A DNA stretch of 64,000 bases. Source: Legionella quateirensis. Its GTDB lineage: Bacteria > Pseudomonadota > Gammaproteobacteria > Legionellales > Legionellaceae. The DNA lies in NCBI RefSeq assembly GCF_001467955.1, contig NZ_LNYR01000003.1, forward strand, positions 1 to 64,000, read 5' to 3'. The position numbers were made by a program, and so were the translations under genes. The notes under the pieces were generated by a model that did no database searches, was not told where the DNA came from, and saw only the letters and a program-made list of their open reading frames with translations. The stretch's first letter is position 1. Each line of letters begins with the position of its first letter. Positions 34,060 through 43,016 of this stretch are shown in pieces.

Positions 34060-35212
34060 CAGCTTTTATTCCCGTTTGACGCTCAAGAAGTGACATGGCA
34101 TGAAGTGCCATCATGCGTTCTTCATTGGCTGCAACAACCCGTGTTTCAAAAGGCTTAAGAAATGTCACATGACGCAAGACAGTGCTTCGCACAAAGGCTG
34201 AGTTCTCACCAATACCACCTGTAAACACGATGGCATCCACCCCGCCTAGGGTTACTGCCATCATCCCCATGAATTGGGCAACTTTGAGACAGAAATATTC
34301 TAATGCAAATTGAGCCTTTGTATCCTTGCTGCCTTGCAAGACTTTAACATCATTGCTTAGACCCGATAAACCAAGAAGCCCTGATTCATTGTAAAGAAGA
34401 GACTCAATCTCATCGATAGACAAACCTAGGTGACGTATCATAAACGTCACAGCTCCGGCATCAAGGCTCCCACAACGAGTTCCCATGGGTAATCCATCCA
34501 GGGCTGTCATGCCCATCGTCGTATCAACACTTATTCCATGGTGTATGGCACACAAACTGGCTCCATTGCCAAGATGGGCCGCAATAAGCCGCCCCTCAGC
34601 CAATGACGGCTCATATCGCCGCAAGGTGTGAACAATCCATTCATACGATAATCCATGAAACCCATAGCGACGAACACCTTGCTCCCTTATCTTTTGTGGC
34701 AATGCATACTCGGTGAACAAAGCCTTATGATGGGTATGAAACGCTGTATCAAAACAAGCAATTTGAAGTACCTCTGGTTTCAGAGTACCGATGAACTCAA
34801 TGGCTTTGAGATTATGGGGTTGGTGTAAAGGAGCCAATGGGGCTAATGCCCATAATTTCTGCATGACGTGTGGATTGATTAGCACACTGCTTTTAAAGAG
34901 GGTTCCACCATGAACAATGCGATGAGCCACTGCAGTCACCTGCCACTGCTCACTCCATTCCTCAATCCAGTCCCAAATACGGTGTAAAGCCTCTTCGTGC
35001 GAGCAATTATCAGAAAGTATTTTTTTGTCAGCCTGCTTATTCTCAGGGTTTAGCATGGTATCGGTGGCTATAAAGGAAGGTCTTCCGCCAATATCAGCCA
35101 CCTTCCCTTGAACTAAAAGTTGCGGGTTTAATTGTCTTGAAAAAAGCTGAAATTTGACGCTGGAAGAGCCCACATTAATCACAAGGATACTGGCTGCTTT
35201 GATTGCAGTCAT
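34049..35212 (-). CDS. ackA: Acetate/butyrate-type kinase
   Basis: The 387 residues match acetate kinase: 'ILVINVGSSSVKFQLF', 'VAHRIVHGG', 'DTAFHTH', 'YGFHGLSYEW', 'IAAHLGNGASLCAI', 'DTTMGMTALDGLPMGTRCGS' and 'VFTGGIGENSAFVR'. All the usual catalytic residues (Asn7-like, Arg, Asp, Glu) are visible. It makes ATP from acyl phosphate and ADP. With the phosphotransacylase next to it (4-bp overlap) it forms a CoA-ester-to-ATP pair. The acyl group could be acetyl or a longer acid. Confidence 0.95.
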   Translation of the reverse strand: MTAIKAASILVINVGSSSVKFQLFSRQLNPQLLVQGKVADIGGRPSFIATDTMLNPENKQADKKILSDNCSHEEALHRIWDWIEEWSEQWQVTAVAHRIVHGGTLFKSSVLINPHVMQKLWALAPLAPLHQPHNLKAIEFIGTLKPEVLQIACFDTAFHTHHKALFTEYALPQKIREQGVRRYGFHGLSYEWIVHTLRRYEPSLAEGRLIAAHLGNGASLCAIHHGISVDTTMGMTALDGLPMGTRCGSLDAGAVTFMIRHLGLSIDEIESLLYNESGLLGLSGLSNDVKVLQGSKDTKAQFALEYFCLKVAQFMGMMAVTLGGVDAIVFTGGIGENSAFVRSTVLRHVTFLKPFETRVVAANEERMMALHAMSLLERQTGIKADGE

Positions 35213-36615
35213 TTGATTCGTCCTTCCTTTCGAGCTGCCGCCAGTTTAACAGCCAGGGAGCAAGAGAAAAGCCGCGTTCGCAGTGAGTCTGCTCGGCTCA
35301 CCAGAATGATGGGAACACGAGCACCCAAAACAATTCCGGCAGCATCCGCATGACCTAAAAAAGTTAATTGCTTGGCCAAAATATTCCCAGACTCGATTTC
35401 AGGAACCAAAAGAATATCTGGATCGCCTGCCACAGGGGAAATGATTCCTTTTTCTTCTGCGGCATCCTTGTTAATCGCATTATCAAACGCCAAGGGACCA
35501 TCAAGAATGCCATCATTTATCTGTCCTCTGTCCGCCATTTTGCATAAAATAGAGGCATCAACCGTGGCTTGCATCTTAGGGTTGACGGTTTCGATGGCGG
35601 CAAGGATAGCTACTTTGGGTTTTTTATCTTCGCCAAACAATACTCGCCAAAGGTTAATGGCATTCTGGCAAATGTCGGCTTTCTCGGTGGCGCTAGGGGC
35701 AATATTAATCGCAGCATCGGTAATGATGAGTGGTTTGTGGTAAGAGGGGACGTCCATGACGTAGGCGTGACTCACGCGATGTTGCGTGCGTAAGCCTGAG
35801 GCAGTGGGTACAATAGCCCCCATTAATTCATGGGTACTTAATGAGCCTTTCATGAGGGCATCAATCGCTCCAGAAGATGCCAATTCGGCAGCCTTGCTTG
35901 CTGCGGCATCGCTGTGCTCCGCATCAATCATTTCCCACTGTGATAAATCAATCCCTGCCTCTTGAGCTGCAGTCTTCATTTTGACCAAAGGGCCAATTAA
36001 AATGGGAATAATGAGCCCTGCGTTTACCGCATCGTTCACTGCATCTATGATGTTGGCAGTGACTGGATGCACAATGGCCGTACGAATGGCGCTCATACAG
36101 CGACACGTTTTGATTATCGCTTCAAAGCGGTCGTGGTTATGAATTTCTATAGACGGTAAATGAGTCCGTGCAACCCGTACTTTTTTCGTTGGCGCAAGCA
36201 CGGTTGCCAAGCCCTCGATGACCGTTTCTCCGTGCTGATTCACACCCTTGCAATTAAAAATCACGCGGGGCTTATTGGCTCCCTTATCCTTGACGATGAT
36301 GGTGATGGTGAGCGTATCCCCTAAACGCACTGGCTTTTTAAATTGAATGTCCTGTTTAAGATAAATGGTGCCTGGACCAGGTATAACAGTACCAAGAAGT
36401 GTTGAAATCAGCGAGCCAGACCACATGCCATGACCCACAATACCATGAAAAATATCGCTTTGAGCAAACACCGGATCCATATGAGCAGGATTCACATCAC
36501 CCGACATGGCGGCAAATAAATTGATGTCGTCTTGAGTGAGTGTTTTACTTAGACTCGCCTGACGACCCACCGTAAGCTCATCAAAAGTCACATTCTCAAG
36601 AAACTCCTTGTCCAT
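35209..36615 (-). CDS. MaoC-like hydratase fused to phosphate acetyl/butyryl-transferase
   Basis: Residues 1-145 form a MaoC/(R)-hydratase hot-dog domain with 'NLFAAMSGDVNPAHMDP' (catalytic Asp and His) and 'GHGMWSGSLISTLLGT'. Residues ~160-468 are a Pta/Ptb domain with 'PILIGPLVKM', 'ALMKGSLSTHELMGA', 'SHAYVMDVP' and 'DGPLAFDNAINKDAAEEKG'. The enzyme would hydrate enoyl-CoA and move the acyl group from CoA to phosphate. It overlaps ackA by four bases and follows phaC by 12 bp. Such fusions occur in other proteobacteria, but the true substrate is not fixed. Confidence 0.92.
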   Translation of the reverse strand: MDKEFLENVTFDELTVGRQASLSKTLTQDDINLFAAMSGDVNPAHMDPVFAQSDIFHGIVGHGMWSGSLISTLLGTVIPGPGTIYLKQDIQFKKPVRLGDTLTITIIVKDKGANKPRVIFNCKGVNQHGETVIEGLATVLAPTKKVRVARTHLPSIEIHNHDRFEAIIKTCRCMSAIRTAIVHPVTANIIDAVNDAVNAGLIIPILIGPLVKMKTAAQEAGIDLSQWEMIDAEHSDAAASKAAELASSGAIDALMKGSLSTHELMGAIVPTASGLRTQHRVSHAYVMDVPSYHKPLIITDAAINIAPSATEKADICQNAINLWRVLFGEDKKPKVAILAAIETVNPKMQATVDASILCKMADRGQINDGILDGPLAFDNAINKDAAEEKGIISPVAGDPDILLVPEIESGNILAKQLTFLGHADAAGIVLGARVPIILVSRADSLRTRLFSCSLAVKLAAARKEGRIK

Positions 36616-36627
36616 CTTTTTTCCGTT

Positions 36628-38421
36628 TTATTTCTGCAGTACATAAGTACCTGGTGCAGCGGGTAGTGAGGTATTCATGACCCGTGGAGGGGTGCGTTTT
36701 TTAGTCGATTGCTGCACTAACCAATCATGCCATTCTTGCCACCAGGAGCCTTCGTGTTGTTTTGCGATCGCAAGCCAGCTCGCAGGGTTGAGATAAACAT
36801 CCTCTTTCTTGTGCTCATGAACACGATAAGAGCGCCCAGGATGACCTGGTTCACTCACAATACCCGCATTATGTCCACCGCCGGTGAGGATGAAGGTAAT
36901 GTCACCCTCCGTCATCAGGTGGATTTTATAAACAGATTGCCAAGGCGCTACGTGGTCTTTTTCAGTACTGACTGCAAAAACGGGCAACTGAATATTTTCA
37001 GCAGCCACTGGTTTTCCTTCCACGGTATAACGACCTTCTGCAAAATCATTGTTTAAGAACAATTGTTCAAGGTATTCACTGTGCATTTTATAAGGCATTC
37101 GGGTGGCATCCGCATTCCAAGCGGTTAAATCAATCATCCCACGCCGCATCCCGTGCATATAGTCCTGAACCATTTTGGACCAAATCAAATCGTAGGCACG
37201 CAACATTTGAAAGGAGCCGGCCATTTGTTTGGTATCAAGATACCCTTGTTCTCCCATCATGTTTTTAAGGAAAGCCACTTGGCTTTCAGTAACAAAGAGC
37301 ATTAATTCCCCTGCCTCAGTAAAATCTCCTTGGGCTGCAAGAAGGGTGAGGTTATTTAATCGTTCATCCTTATCTCTTCTCATCGCGGCCGCCGTAATCA
37401 GGGCTAGCGTGCCACCTAAACAATAGCCCATTAAGTTAATTTTTGTTTGGGGCAGAATGGTTGATACTGCATCAATAGCAGCCATTGCTCCTTGGCGATA
37501 ATAGTCATCCATTCCTAAATCACGATCTTCTTTGTCGGGGTTACGCCAGGAAATGATGAATACGGTATGCCCTTGGCTTACGAGCCATTTCACCAAGGAA
37601 TTATGAGGCGATAAATCCAAAATATAATATTTCATAATCCAGGCGGGTAAAATGAGTATCGGCTCTTTATACACTGTCTTGGTTTGGGGTTCATATTGAA
37701 TGAGCTCAATTAAATGATTTTGAAACACCACGCGCCCTGGGGTAATCGCCACTTGTTTGCCGGGAATAAAATGTTCAGAGCCCGTAGGTGGTGCGCCTGT
37801 TAGCTTTTCTAACCAGTCTTCACATGCAATTTGACTGCCCTGAATGAGATTCAATCCACCAGTGCGCGAGGCTTCATGAAACAAATCAGGGTTAGACCAA
37901 ACACAATTGGAAGGCGACAGGGCGTCAAGGAATTGCCGTGCCCAGAATGAAACGGTACGCTCCACCTGGCTGGATAATCCGGGCACGCGGGTTGTGGCGC
38001 GTCGCCACCAATCCTCTACCTGCAAAAATCCTTCTGCATAAAGACGCCAAGGCATAGGCTGCCAACTGTCTTTTTTAAAACGTACGTCTTTACCACCGGC
38101 AGCACGCTCGACACAAATGATATTATTCATGCAATCATTAGCATGAAAGACAGGATAAAAGGCCAGTTCCCATAATACTTCTGGGGATTGTGCTAATTGC
38201 CAAAGCCATGTGGAATAGGAAGAGCCTAGCGCTGCAGGACTTATCCCCGCCGTCAACTTGGCAAGGTTTGCTTGAAATAACTGACCGAAAAAAGCAAAGA
38301 AATTATCTGAAACGTCCACATCACTGGGTATACAACAAGAATCTAAACCTTCTGGAGATTCTTCCTGCTGGGTTAATAGAATGTTCTTGGGACAGCATTC
38401 CTTTTCTAGTCCGTTCATCAC
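36628..38421 (-). CDS. phaC: Poly-3-hydroxyalkanoate synthase
   Basis: The 597-residue protein has PhaC length and motifs: the Cys nucleophile box 'LMGYCLGGTLA', 'ILILPAWIMKYYILDLSPHN', 'GHTVFIISWRNPDKEDRDLG', the catalytic Asp region 'STEKDHVAPWQSVYK' and the His in 'GGGHNAGIV'. It polymerises (R)-3-hydroxyacyl-CoA into granules. Length and lack of a PhaE neighbour favour class I. It is the first gene of the minus-strand phaC-(maoC-pta)-ackA-fabI operon. It has an unusual Cys-containing N-terminus ('EKECCPKNILL'). Confidence 0.95.
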   Translation of the reverse strand: MMNGLEKECCPKNILLTQQEESPEGLDSCCIPSDVDVSDNFFAFFGQLFQANLAKLTAGISPAALGSSYSTWLWQLAQSPEVLWELAFYPVFHANDCMNNIICVERAAGGKDVRFKKDSWQPMPWRLYAEGFLQVEDWWRRATTRVPGLSSQVERTVSFWARQFLDALSPSNCVWSNPDLFHEASRTGGLNLIQGSQIACEDWLEKLTGAPPTGSEHFIPGKQVAITPGRVVFQNHLIELIQYEPQTKTVYKEPILILPAWIMKYYILDLSPHNSLVKWLVSQGHTVFIISWRNPDKEDRDLGMDDYYRQGAMAAIDAVSTILPQTKINLMGYCLGGTLALITAAAMRRDKDERLNNLTLLAAQGDFTEAGELMLFVTESQVAFLKNMMGEQGYLDTKQMAGSFQMLRAYDLIWSKMVQDYMHGMRRGMIDLTAWNADATRMPYKMHSEYLEQLFLNNDFAEGRYTVEGKPVAAENIQLPVFAVSTEKDHVAPWQSVYKIHLMTEGDITFILTGGGHNAGIVSEPGHPGRSYRVHEHKKEDVYLNPASWLAIAKQHEGSWWQEWHDWLVQQSTKKRTPPRVMNTSLPAAPGTYVLQK

Positions 38422-38902
38422 CGATATTCCTAAGTATTAAGCTATAGAATCAATAAAATATAGTAAATCATAGCATAAAATTTAACCTGCCATTCCATTT
38501 TCAAAGAGTTCTAACCCCATTTTATTACCAAAAAGATGTTTTATGGCGTTCAATATCCATTGTACGGATTAAATTCAAAATTATATTAAATCTAATTTAT
38601 TGTCATAAAACCTTTCGGAAGTACACATCAAGCCCTCAAAGATAAGCGCTCTTTTTATTAATTATTCTATAACTCTTAAGGTGCAGCATAATATGCTTTA
38701 CAACACGTTATATTAGTCATTTTTCATTTCAGGAGTATTGACGAAATACCTAGAGTAAGCTCATCTTTTTTTCAAAAAGTGACCATGATTAGCAGCGCGT
38801 GTTTTTAATAGTGCTATGATAATAATGAGTTATAAAATAATAATACAGGTTGTTATTATATTGATTCAATACTCACCTCATTTCATTGCAAGGAGCATTG
38901 AT
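38422..38902. other. Intergenic region, divergent promoters expected
   Basis: This ~480-bp AT-rich stretch lies between the phaC start and a small lipoprotein gene. I see no convincing gene; a short hydrophobic frame from 38816 runs into the lipoprotein ORF but without a ribosome-binding site. The phaC and lipoprotein promoters must lie here. Confidence 0.5.
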
Positions 38903-39064
38903 ATGCAACCTATCAGACTATTTAAAGTAGTTATTGGGGTAGTGATATTATTAAGCTCAACCCTGCTGTTTACCTCGTGTGCTTCATCAACAAAAGCCAC
39001 TAATTCATATGCTGTTTCTCCTGCTTATGAAGGACACAATACTGGAGGAATTGGCTGGCATTAA
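38903..39064 (+). CDS. Small lipoprotein
   Basis: The ATG at 38903 follows 'aaggag' and encodes 53 residues: a basic start, a hydrophobic stretch 'VVIGVVILLSSTLLFTSC' and a lipobox Cys, then ~28 mature residues ending 'HNTGGIGWH'. It should be lipidated and anchored in the periplasm or outer membrane. The tail has a possible metal-binding His at each end. Function unknown; many short entericidin-like lipoproteins look similar. Confidence 0.65.
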   Translation: MQPIRLFKVVIGVVILLSSTLLFTSCASSTKATNSYAVSPAYEGHNTGGIGWH

Positions 39065-39146
39065 GCTTTGATAGTTTTATTGGATTTTCGATGCCTTTCA
39101 AAGCCTATTCTGCTTCAAAATGAGCTGCTTGGTAGGTGAAAAAATA

Positions 39147-39335
39147 TTAGTGCCTTCTAGGATGAGCAACCCAAACGCGCCCAACAGATGCTTTACTGTG
39201 TTTGTCGCTGTTCTTATTATCATTACTTTTAGACTCATTGGTTGTCGTTGTCATAGAAGTGCATGCAGAAATAGCAAAAAATGTAAAAAGTATCATTAAA
39301 AAAGTCATTTTTTCTAGCCTGGTTAAACTAGTCAC
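39147..39335 (-). CDS. Small lipoprotein, convergent to the previous one
   Basis: The 62-residue frame has a hydrophobic signal with lipobox 'FFAISAC', then a Thr/Asn/Lys/Ser-rich low-complexity stretch and the end 'VGRVWVAHPRRH'. The charged tail and the size suggest a surface or periplasmic lipoprotein. No family is recognised. Confidence 0.55.
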   Translation of the reverse strand: MTSLTRLEKMTFLMILFTFFAISACTSMTTTTNESKSNDNKNSDKHSKASVGRVWVAHPRRH

Positions 39336-39543
39336 TTTTGCATCCCTAAAATTAAAGTTATTTATTATAAATAAGAATTTCTATTAGTGATTAAATCTTT
39401 TATTTCTTCTTAGCTATTTTGTGCGATAAGAGCATTGAAGTCCAATGGTGTCGAGTAACCACTCCTCATTGTTTTCTAAGTCACTTAAGTGTTCTTTGTG
39501 CTAAGCTATATATTAATTGTTGCGGCAAACGAGACGGTATTTC

Positions 39544-41292
39544 ATGGACGAACACAATTTAAAGCGAGGGGAAGAGGCTATCTCCAAAGAGCAAAAGCCC
39601 TCATTGACTGAAGTATTTTCTCAATCTTACCCACTGTGGAATGATTTGTTTCATTACCAAATTGATTATTGGCAACGAAGCGTCCTATTTTTCGACACAC
39701 TACGTCAGCGGGCCAATGACATGATGGAACATGAACAACAAGGGATGCCACCGCCTCTGCGCTTTAGGTATGAGCTGGTGCTGGATGGCAGAACCTTGGA
39801 GCCCAAAACGAATTATGCGCTACTTAAAATTCTTGAAATTGATGATGTGTGTTTTGAAAAGTGTTTCGACCCCAATAAACCACCGGTCATTATTGTTGAT
39901 CCAAGGGCAGGTCACGGACCAGGGATTGGCGGAATGAAACGGGATTCTGAAATAGGAATTGCGCTACATCGGGGTCATGCCGTTTATTTTGTCATGTTCT
40001 ACCCTCAACCCATTCCGCATCAAACATTGGCTGATGTATTGGCAACAATGAAGCAATTTGTTGCACAAGTGAAAACCTGGCATCAAGACCAACCACCCAT
40101 TCTTTATGGCAATTGCCAGGCGGGCTGGATGTTGGCGTTACTGGCTTCTGATTGCGCAGGCTTGGTGGGCCCACTCGTAATGAATGGCTCTCCCATTTCT
40201 TATTGGTCCAGTGGCGAAGAAGAAGTAAATCCCATGCAATTGCTCGGCGGGCTTTTAGGCGGTGTGTGGCTTACTCGTTTCATTACTGATTTGAACGATG
40301 GAATCCTTGATGGGGCATGGCTTGTACAAAATTTTGAACTGTTAAACCCCACTACCGCCATTTGGGATAAATACCATCATCTCTTTGATGCAGTTGACAC
40401 GGAGCGTGAGCGCTTTTTAGATTTTGAACATTGGTGGAATGGATTTTATCACTTCAGTACAGAGGAAATAACAGCAACGGTTGAGAATCTTTTTATTGGT
40501 AATAAACTGGAGCGAGGTGAAATTGCTATTCATCATGATTGTGTTTATGATTTAAAGCGCATCCATAACCCTATTGTGATTTTTGCCTCGCAAGGTGATG
40601 AAATTACACCACCTTATCAAGCCCTGCATTGGTTAAGAAGAATCTATCCAACGACAAATGATTTAAAAAAAGCCAAGCAACGCATTATTTATCTTTTGCA
40701 TCCTACCATCGGTCATTTAGGCATTTTCGTTTCAGCCAAAGTGGTTCGCTTTGAACACCGTGCCATTTTGGAACATTGCGCGGCCATTGAGACGTTACCA
40801 CCCGGTTTATATGAAATGATAATCACCAACCCAACAGGCAATCCAGATTGCAGCAAGGAACAATATGAGGTTTACTTTAAAGAACGTGATCTCGCAGAAC
40901 TGTGTTCCAGCAATCCCATCGAACCCTTCGAGAGGGTGCGCAAACTGTCTGAGGCAAACGACACTTATTATCGCGCTCTTTGTCAACCTTGGATTCAGGC
41001 AATCAGCAATCCTCTCCTGACATTCTGGCTAGAGAAAACGCACCCCATGCGTCTGAGTCGCTATGTCTTTTCTGAAAAAATAAATCCAACCATGCGGCTC
41101 ATTTTATTGTTAGCAAAAGCAGTCGAAGCGAATCGTCAGAGGCTAGAAGGAACTAATTTATTTAAAAACAATGAACAGCTGTTTTGTGAGATGATTCGCT
41201 CGTCATTGGAGGCAGTGAGGAATGAGCGAAATAACCTCATGAAACATTTATTTGAATCCCTTTTTGGTGGAGATAACAAGGATAAAGGATGA
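39544..41292 (+). CDS. DUF3141 protein, PHA-synthase-like alpha/beta hydrolase
   Basis: The protein (582 residues from the ATG at 39544; a TTG at 39517 is also in frame) matches DUF3141. It has 'PPVIIVDPRAGHGPGIGG', a Cys nucleophile elbow 'ILYGNCQAGWMLALL' (Gly-x-Cys-x-Gly, as in PHA synthases), 'PIVIFASQGDEITPPYQAL' with the probable catalytic Asp, and His in 'HPTIGHLGIFV'. The family function is not established, but it recurs with phosphotransacylase, ackA and fabI genes. Acyl transfer or polymer-related hydrolysis is likely. It starts a four-gene overlapping operon with membrane proteins. Confidence 0.85.
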   Translation: MDEHNLKRGEEAISKEQKPSLTEVFSQSYPLWNDLFHYQIDYWQRSVLFFDTLRQRANDMMEHEQQGMPPPLRFRYELVLDGRTLEPKTNYALLKILEIDDVCFEKCFDPNKPPVIIVDPRAGHGPGIGGMKRDSEIGIALHRGHAVYFVMFYPQPIPHQTLADVLATMKQFVAQVKTWHQDQPPILYGNCQAGWMLALLASDCAGLVGPLVMNGSPISYWSSGEEEVNPMQLLGGLLGGVWLTRFITDLNDGILDGAWLVQNFELLNPTTAIWDKYHHLFDAVDTERERFLDFEHWWNGFYHFSTEEITATVENLFIGNKLERGEIAIHHDCVYDLKRIHNPIVIFASQGDEITPPYQALHWLRRIYPTTNDLKKAKQRIIYLLHPTIGHLGIFVSAKVVRFEHRAILEHCAAIETLPPGLYEMIITNPTGNPDCSKEQYEVYFKERDLAELCSSNPIEPFERVRKLSEANDTYYRALCQPWIQAISNPLLTFWLEKTHPMRLSRYVFSEKINPTMRLILLLAKAVEANRQRLEGTNLFKNNEQLFCEMIRSSLEAVRNERNNLMKHLFESLFGGDNKDKG

Positions 41293-41576
41293 TGAACACA
41301 GAACATGACCAACACCAACAGACCAAAAAATCCGGGCTTCCTTCTGCGCGTGGATTTATCCTAATTCTCATTTTCGTGATTATCGGTTATTACCTTTTCA
41401 CAGAACACAGAGCCCATGTGATCGGTTTTTTGGCGGCTTTTCCCTGGTGGATACTGTTGTTTTTATTATGCCCTTTAATGCATCTTTTTCATGGTGGGCA
41501 TGGGGGACATAGCAATCACAAAACGCAACATGACAAAAAAGATAACAACCTGGATTCGAATGAAAAGGATAGATGA
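41289..41576 (+). CDS. DUF2933 small membrane protein
   Basis: The 95-residue protein has two membrane helices (about 23-40 and 48-66) and the DUF2933 signature 'LLFLLCPLMHLFHGGHGGHS', then a His/Lys/Asp-rich tail. The family lies near copper and other metal genes. The His-rich end suggests metal contact. Its start overlaps the DUF3141 stop by four bases, and its end overlaps the next gene likewise. Confidence 0.8.
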   Translation: MMNTEHDQHQQTKKSGLPSARGFILILIFVIIGYYLFTEHRAHVIGFLAAFPWWILLFLLCPLMHLFHGGHGGHSNHKTQHDKKDNNLDSNEKDR

Positions 41577-42235
41577 TGGAACATTCTAATGCTTATGGTC
41601 TTTGGCTTCTAGTGATGATTAACTCAGCCATTTTTATTCTCTTTGCCCTCAGTTTTACTCAACTCAAATCCAAACGTGATTGGAAGAGCCTTGGCGCCTT
41701 TTCTGCCTTTGTCATCGCTTATTTTACGGAAATGTATGGATTTCCTTTAACCATTTACTTATTATCCGGATGGCTTTCTAACCATTACCCTGGCATTAAT
41801 CTCTATGGCCACGATTCTGGTCATCTACTGCATACGCTATTAGGGCTGAAAGGTGATCCGCATTTTGACTTATTTCATATCTTAAGTAACGTATTCATCT
41901 TTGGCGGTCTTTACCTCATTTATTCGGGGTGGAGTACTCTTTATGCGGCGCAAAAAACCAATCAACTCGCCATCACAGGACTTTATGCCTACGTTCGGCA
42001 TCCGCAATACGATGGGTTCATTCTAGTGATGATTGGATTTTTATTGCAATGGCCAACGCTTATTACCTTAATCATGTTTCCCATCCTTGTTTACGTCTAC
42101 GTACGTCTTGCTCACCGAGAAGAACAAGAAACGCAAGCGGTGTTTGGGGAACCCTATCAACGTTATGCGGCAAAAACACCCGCATTTATCCCCCATCTTT
42201 TTTACAAACGCCAAAGAAAAGGAGATCTGCCATGA
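41573..42235 (+). CDS. Isoprenylcysteine methyltransferase-like (ICMT/PEMT-type) membrane protein
   Basis: The 220-residue protein has about five hydrophobic segments and the conserved end 'LYAYVRHPQYDGFILVMIGF' and 'LAHREEQETQAVFGEPYQRY', the SAM-binding pattern of ICMT/PEMT-type methyltransferases. The methyl acceptor is unknown; such bacterial proteins sit in many metal and lipid contexts. It is the third gene of the DUF3141 operon, with four-base overlaps on both sides. Confidence 0.85.
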   Translation: MMEHSNAYGLWLLVMINSAIFILFALSFTQLKSKRDWKSLGAFSAFVIAYFTEMYGFPLTIYLLSGWLSNHYPGINLYGHDSGHLLHTLLGLKGDPHFDLFHILSNVFIFGGLYLIYSGWSTLYAAQKTNQLAITGLYAYVRHPQYDGFILVMIGFLLQWPTLITLIMFPILVYVYVRLAHREEQETQAVFGEPYQRYAAKTPAFIPHLFYKRQRKGDLP

Positions 42236-42471
42236 TGTTTCTATTTCACACAGCTATGACGCTGGGCTTAATTGCTTTTTCATTAGGTGTAAGTCTCATT
42301 ATCTGGGGGCTACGCAATCAAGGAGCTGGCGTACAATTGGCAAGAGTACTAGGATCTTTAGTCGCTATTATTGCTGTGATTAGCATGCTATGCAGTAGTT
42401 ATTATGTCATTAAATATTGGCATGAGGGTTACTTTGAATCACCTGCTGCTGTGGAGAAGGTTCGTAGATAA
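42232..42471 (+). CDS. Small two-helix membrane protein
   Basis: The ATG at 42232 follows 'aaaaggag' and overlaps the previous stop (ATGA). The 79 residues have two hydrophobic helices ('HTAMTLGLIAFSLGVSLIIW' and 'LVAIIAVISMLCSSYYVIKY') and a soluble tail. It closes the DUF3141 operon and is followed by a strong hairpin. A longer frame upstream is accidental. No family is recognised. Confidence 0.75.
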   Translation: MMFLFHTAMTLGLIAFSLGVSLIIWGLRNQGAGVQLARVLGSLVAIIAVISMLCSSYYVIKYWHEGYFESPAAVEKVRR

Positions 42472-42481
42472 AAACCAGAAG

Positions 42482-42516
42482 GTTGTTTTATTAGGCAGGT
42501 AGCCTAATAAAACAAC
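42482..42516. terminator. Strong hairpin terminator
   Basis: A perfect 15-bp stem (42482-42496 with 42502-42516) and a 5-base loop lie 11 bp after the operon end. A U-rich arm is within the stem itself. It probably also serves the convergent efflux operon. Confidence 0.85.
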
Positions 42517-42554
42517 GGAAAACAAAAAGACACATCACATTACCAGGTACTTAA

Positions 42555-43016
42555 TCAATGGGTAGTCGAAGAGTCTTTATAATTGGCACGAATTTGCGTT
42601 AACACCTGTTGCAATTTTTGCCAATTGGTTTCAGTACCTTTTTTATCATTGGCATCACCGGTTTTATCAAGTCGCTTTGCTAATTGCTCAGTATACCCGA
42701 CGTTTTGCTGAAGATTCTTTAATTGTTCTTCGGACAAGTTTTTACTTAAACCAGGTAGTGCTTTGACTAAGTCCCGAATCGCAAACGCATGGTGATGAAT
42801 GGTATCCAACTGATTGTTGGCAATCGCTTTATTAATTGCTGCAACATGTTGGTCAATCGCTTCCCAAATGGCTGGAATGGTGGTTGGGATGGATTGAGCC
42901 TGCTCATCCTGGTTGGTTGCTGCATGCAAAGGGGATAATAAAGCCAATAAAACCACCAACACGGAAAATAAATCCACTGCTTTCTTACTAATACATTCCA
43001 TTATTCGACTCATCAT
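42555..43016 (-). CDS. Periplasmic helical protein of the efflux operon
   Basis: The 153-residue protein has a signal peptide ('FSVLVVLLALLSPLHAATN') and a mature all-helical domain with 'TTIPAIWEAIDQHVAAINKA', His-rich 'IHHHAFAIRDLVKALPGL' and 'NLQQNVGYTEQLAKRLDKTG', resembling a four-helix bundle. It may bind metal in the periplasm through the His cluster. Its start overlaps the RND pump stop by four bases, so it is the last gene of the operon. The family has no firm name in my reading. Confidence 0.7.
   Translation of the reverse strand: MMSRIMECISKKAVDLFSVLVVLLALLSPLHAATNQDEQAQSIPTTIPAIWEAIDQHVAAINKAIANNQLDTIHHHAFAIRDLVKALPGLSKNLSEEQLKNLQQNVGYTEQLAKRLDKTGDANDKKGTETNWQKLQQVLTQIRANYKDSSTTH

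Noticed and set aside
41929-42471. A 180-residue ORF reading through the end of the ICMT-like gene
   Set aside because: Its first ~100 residues lie in the wrong frame of a clear membrane methyltransferase; only the last 79 residues from 42232 have a ribosome-binding site and helices.
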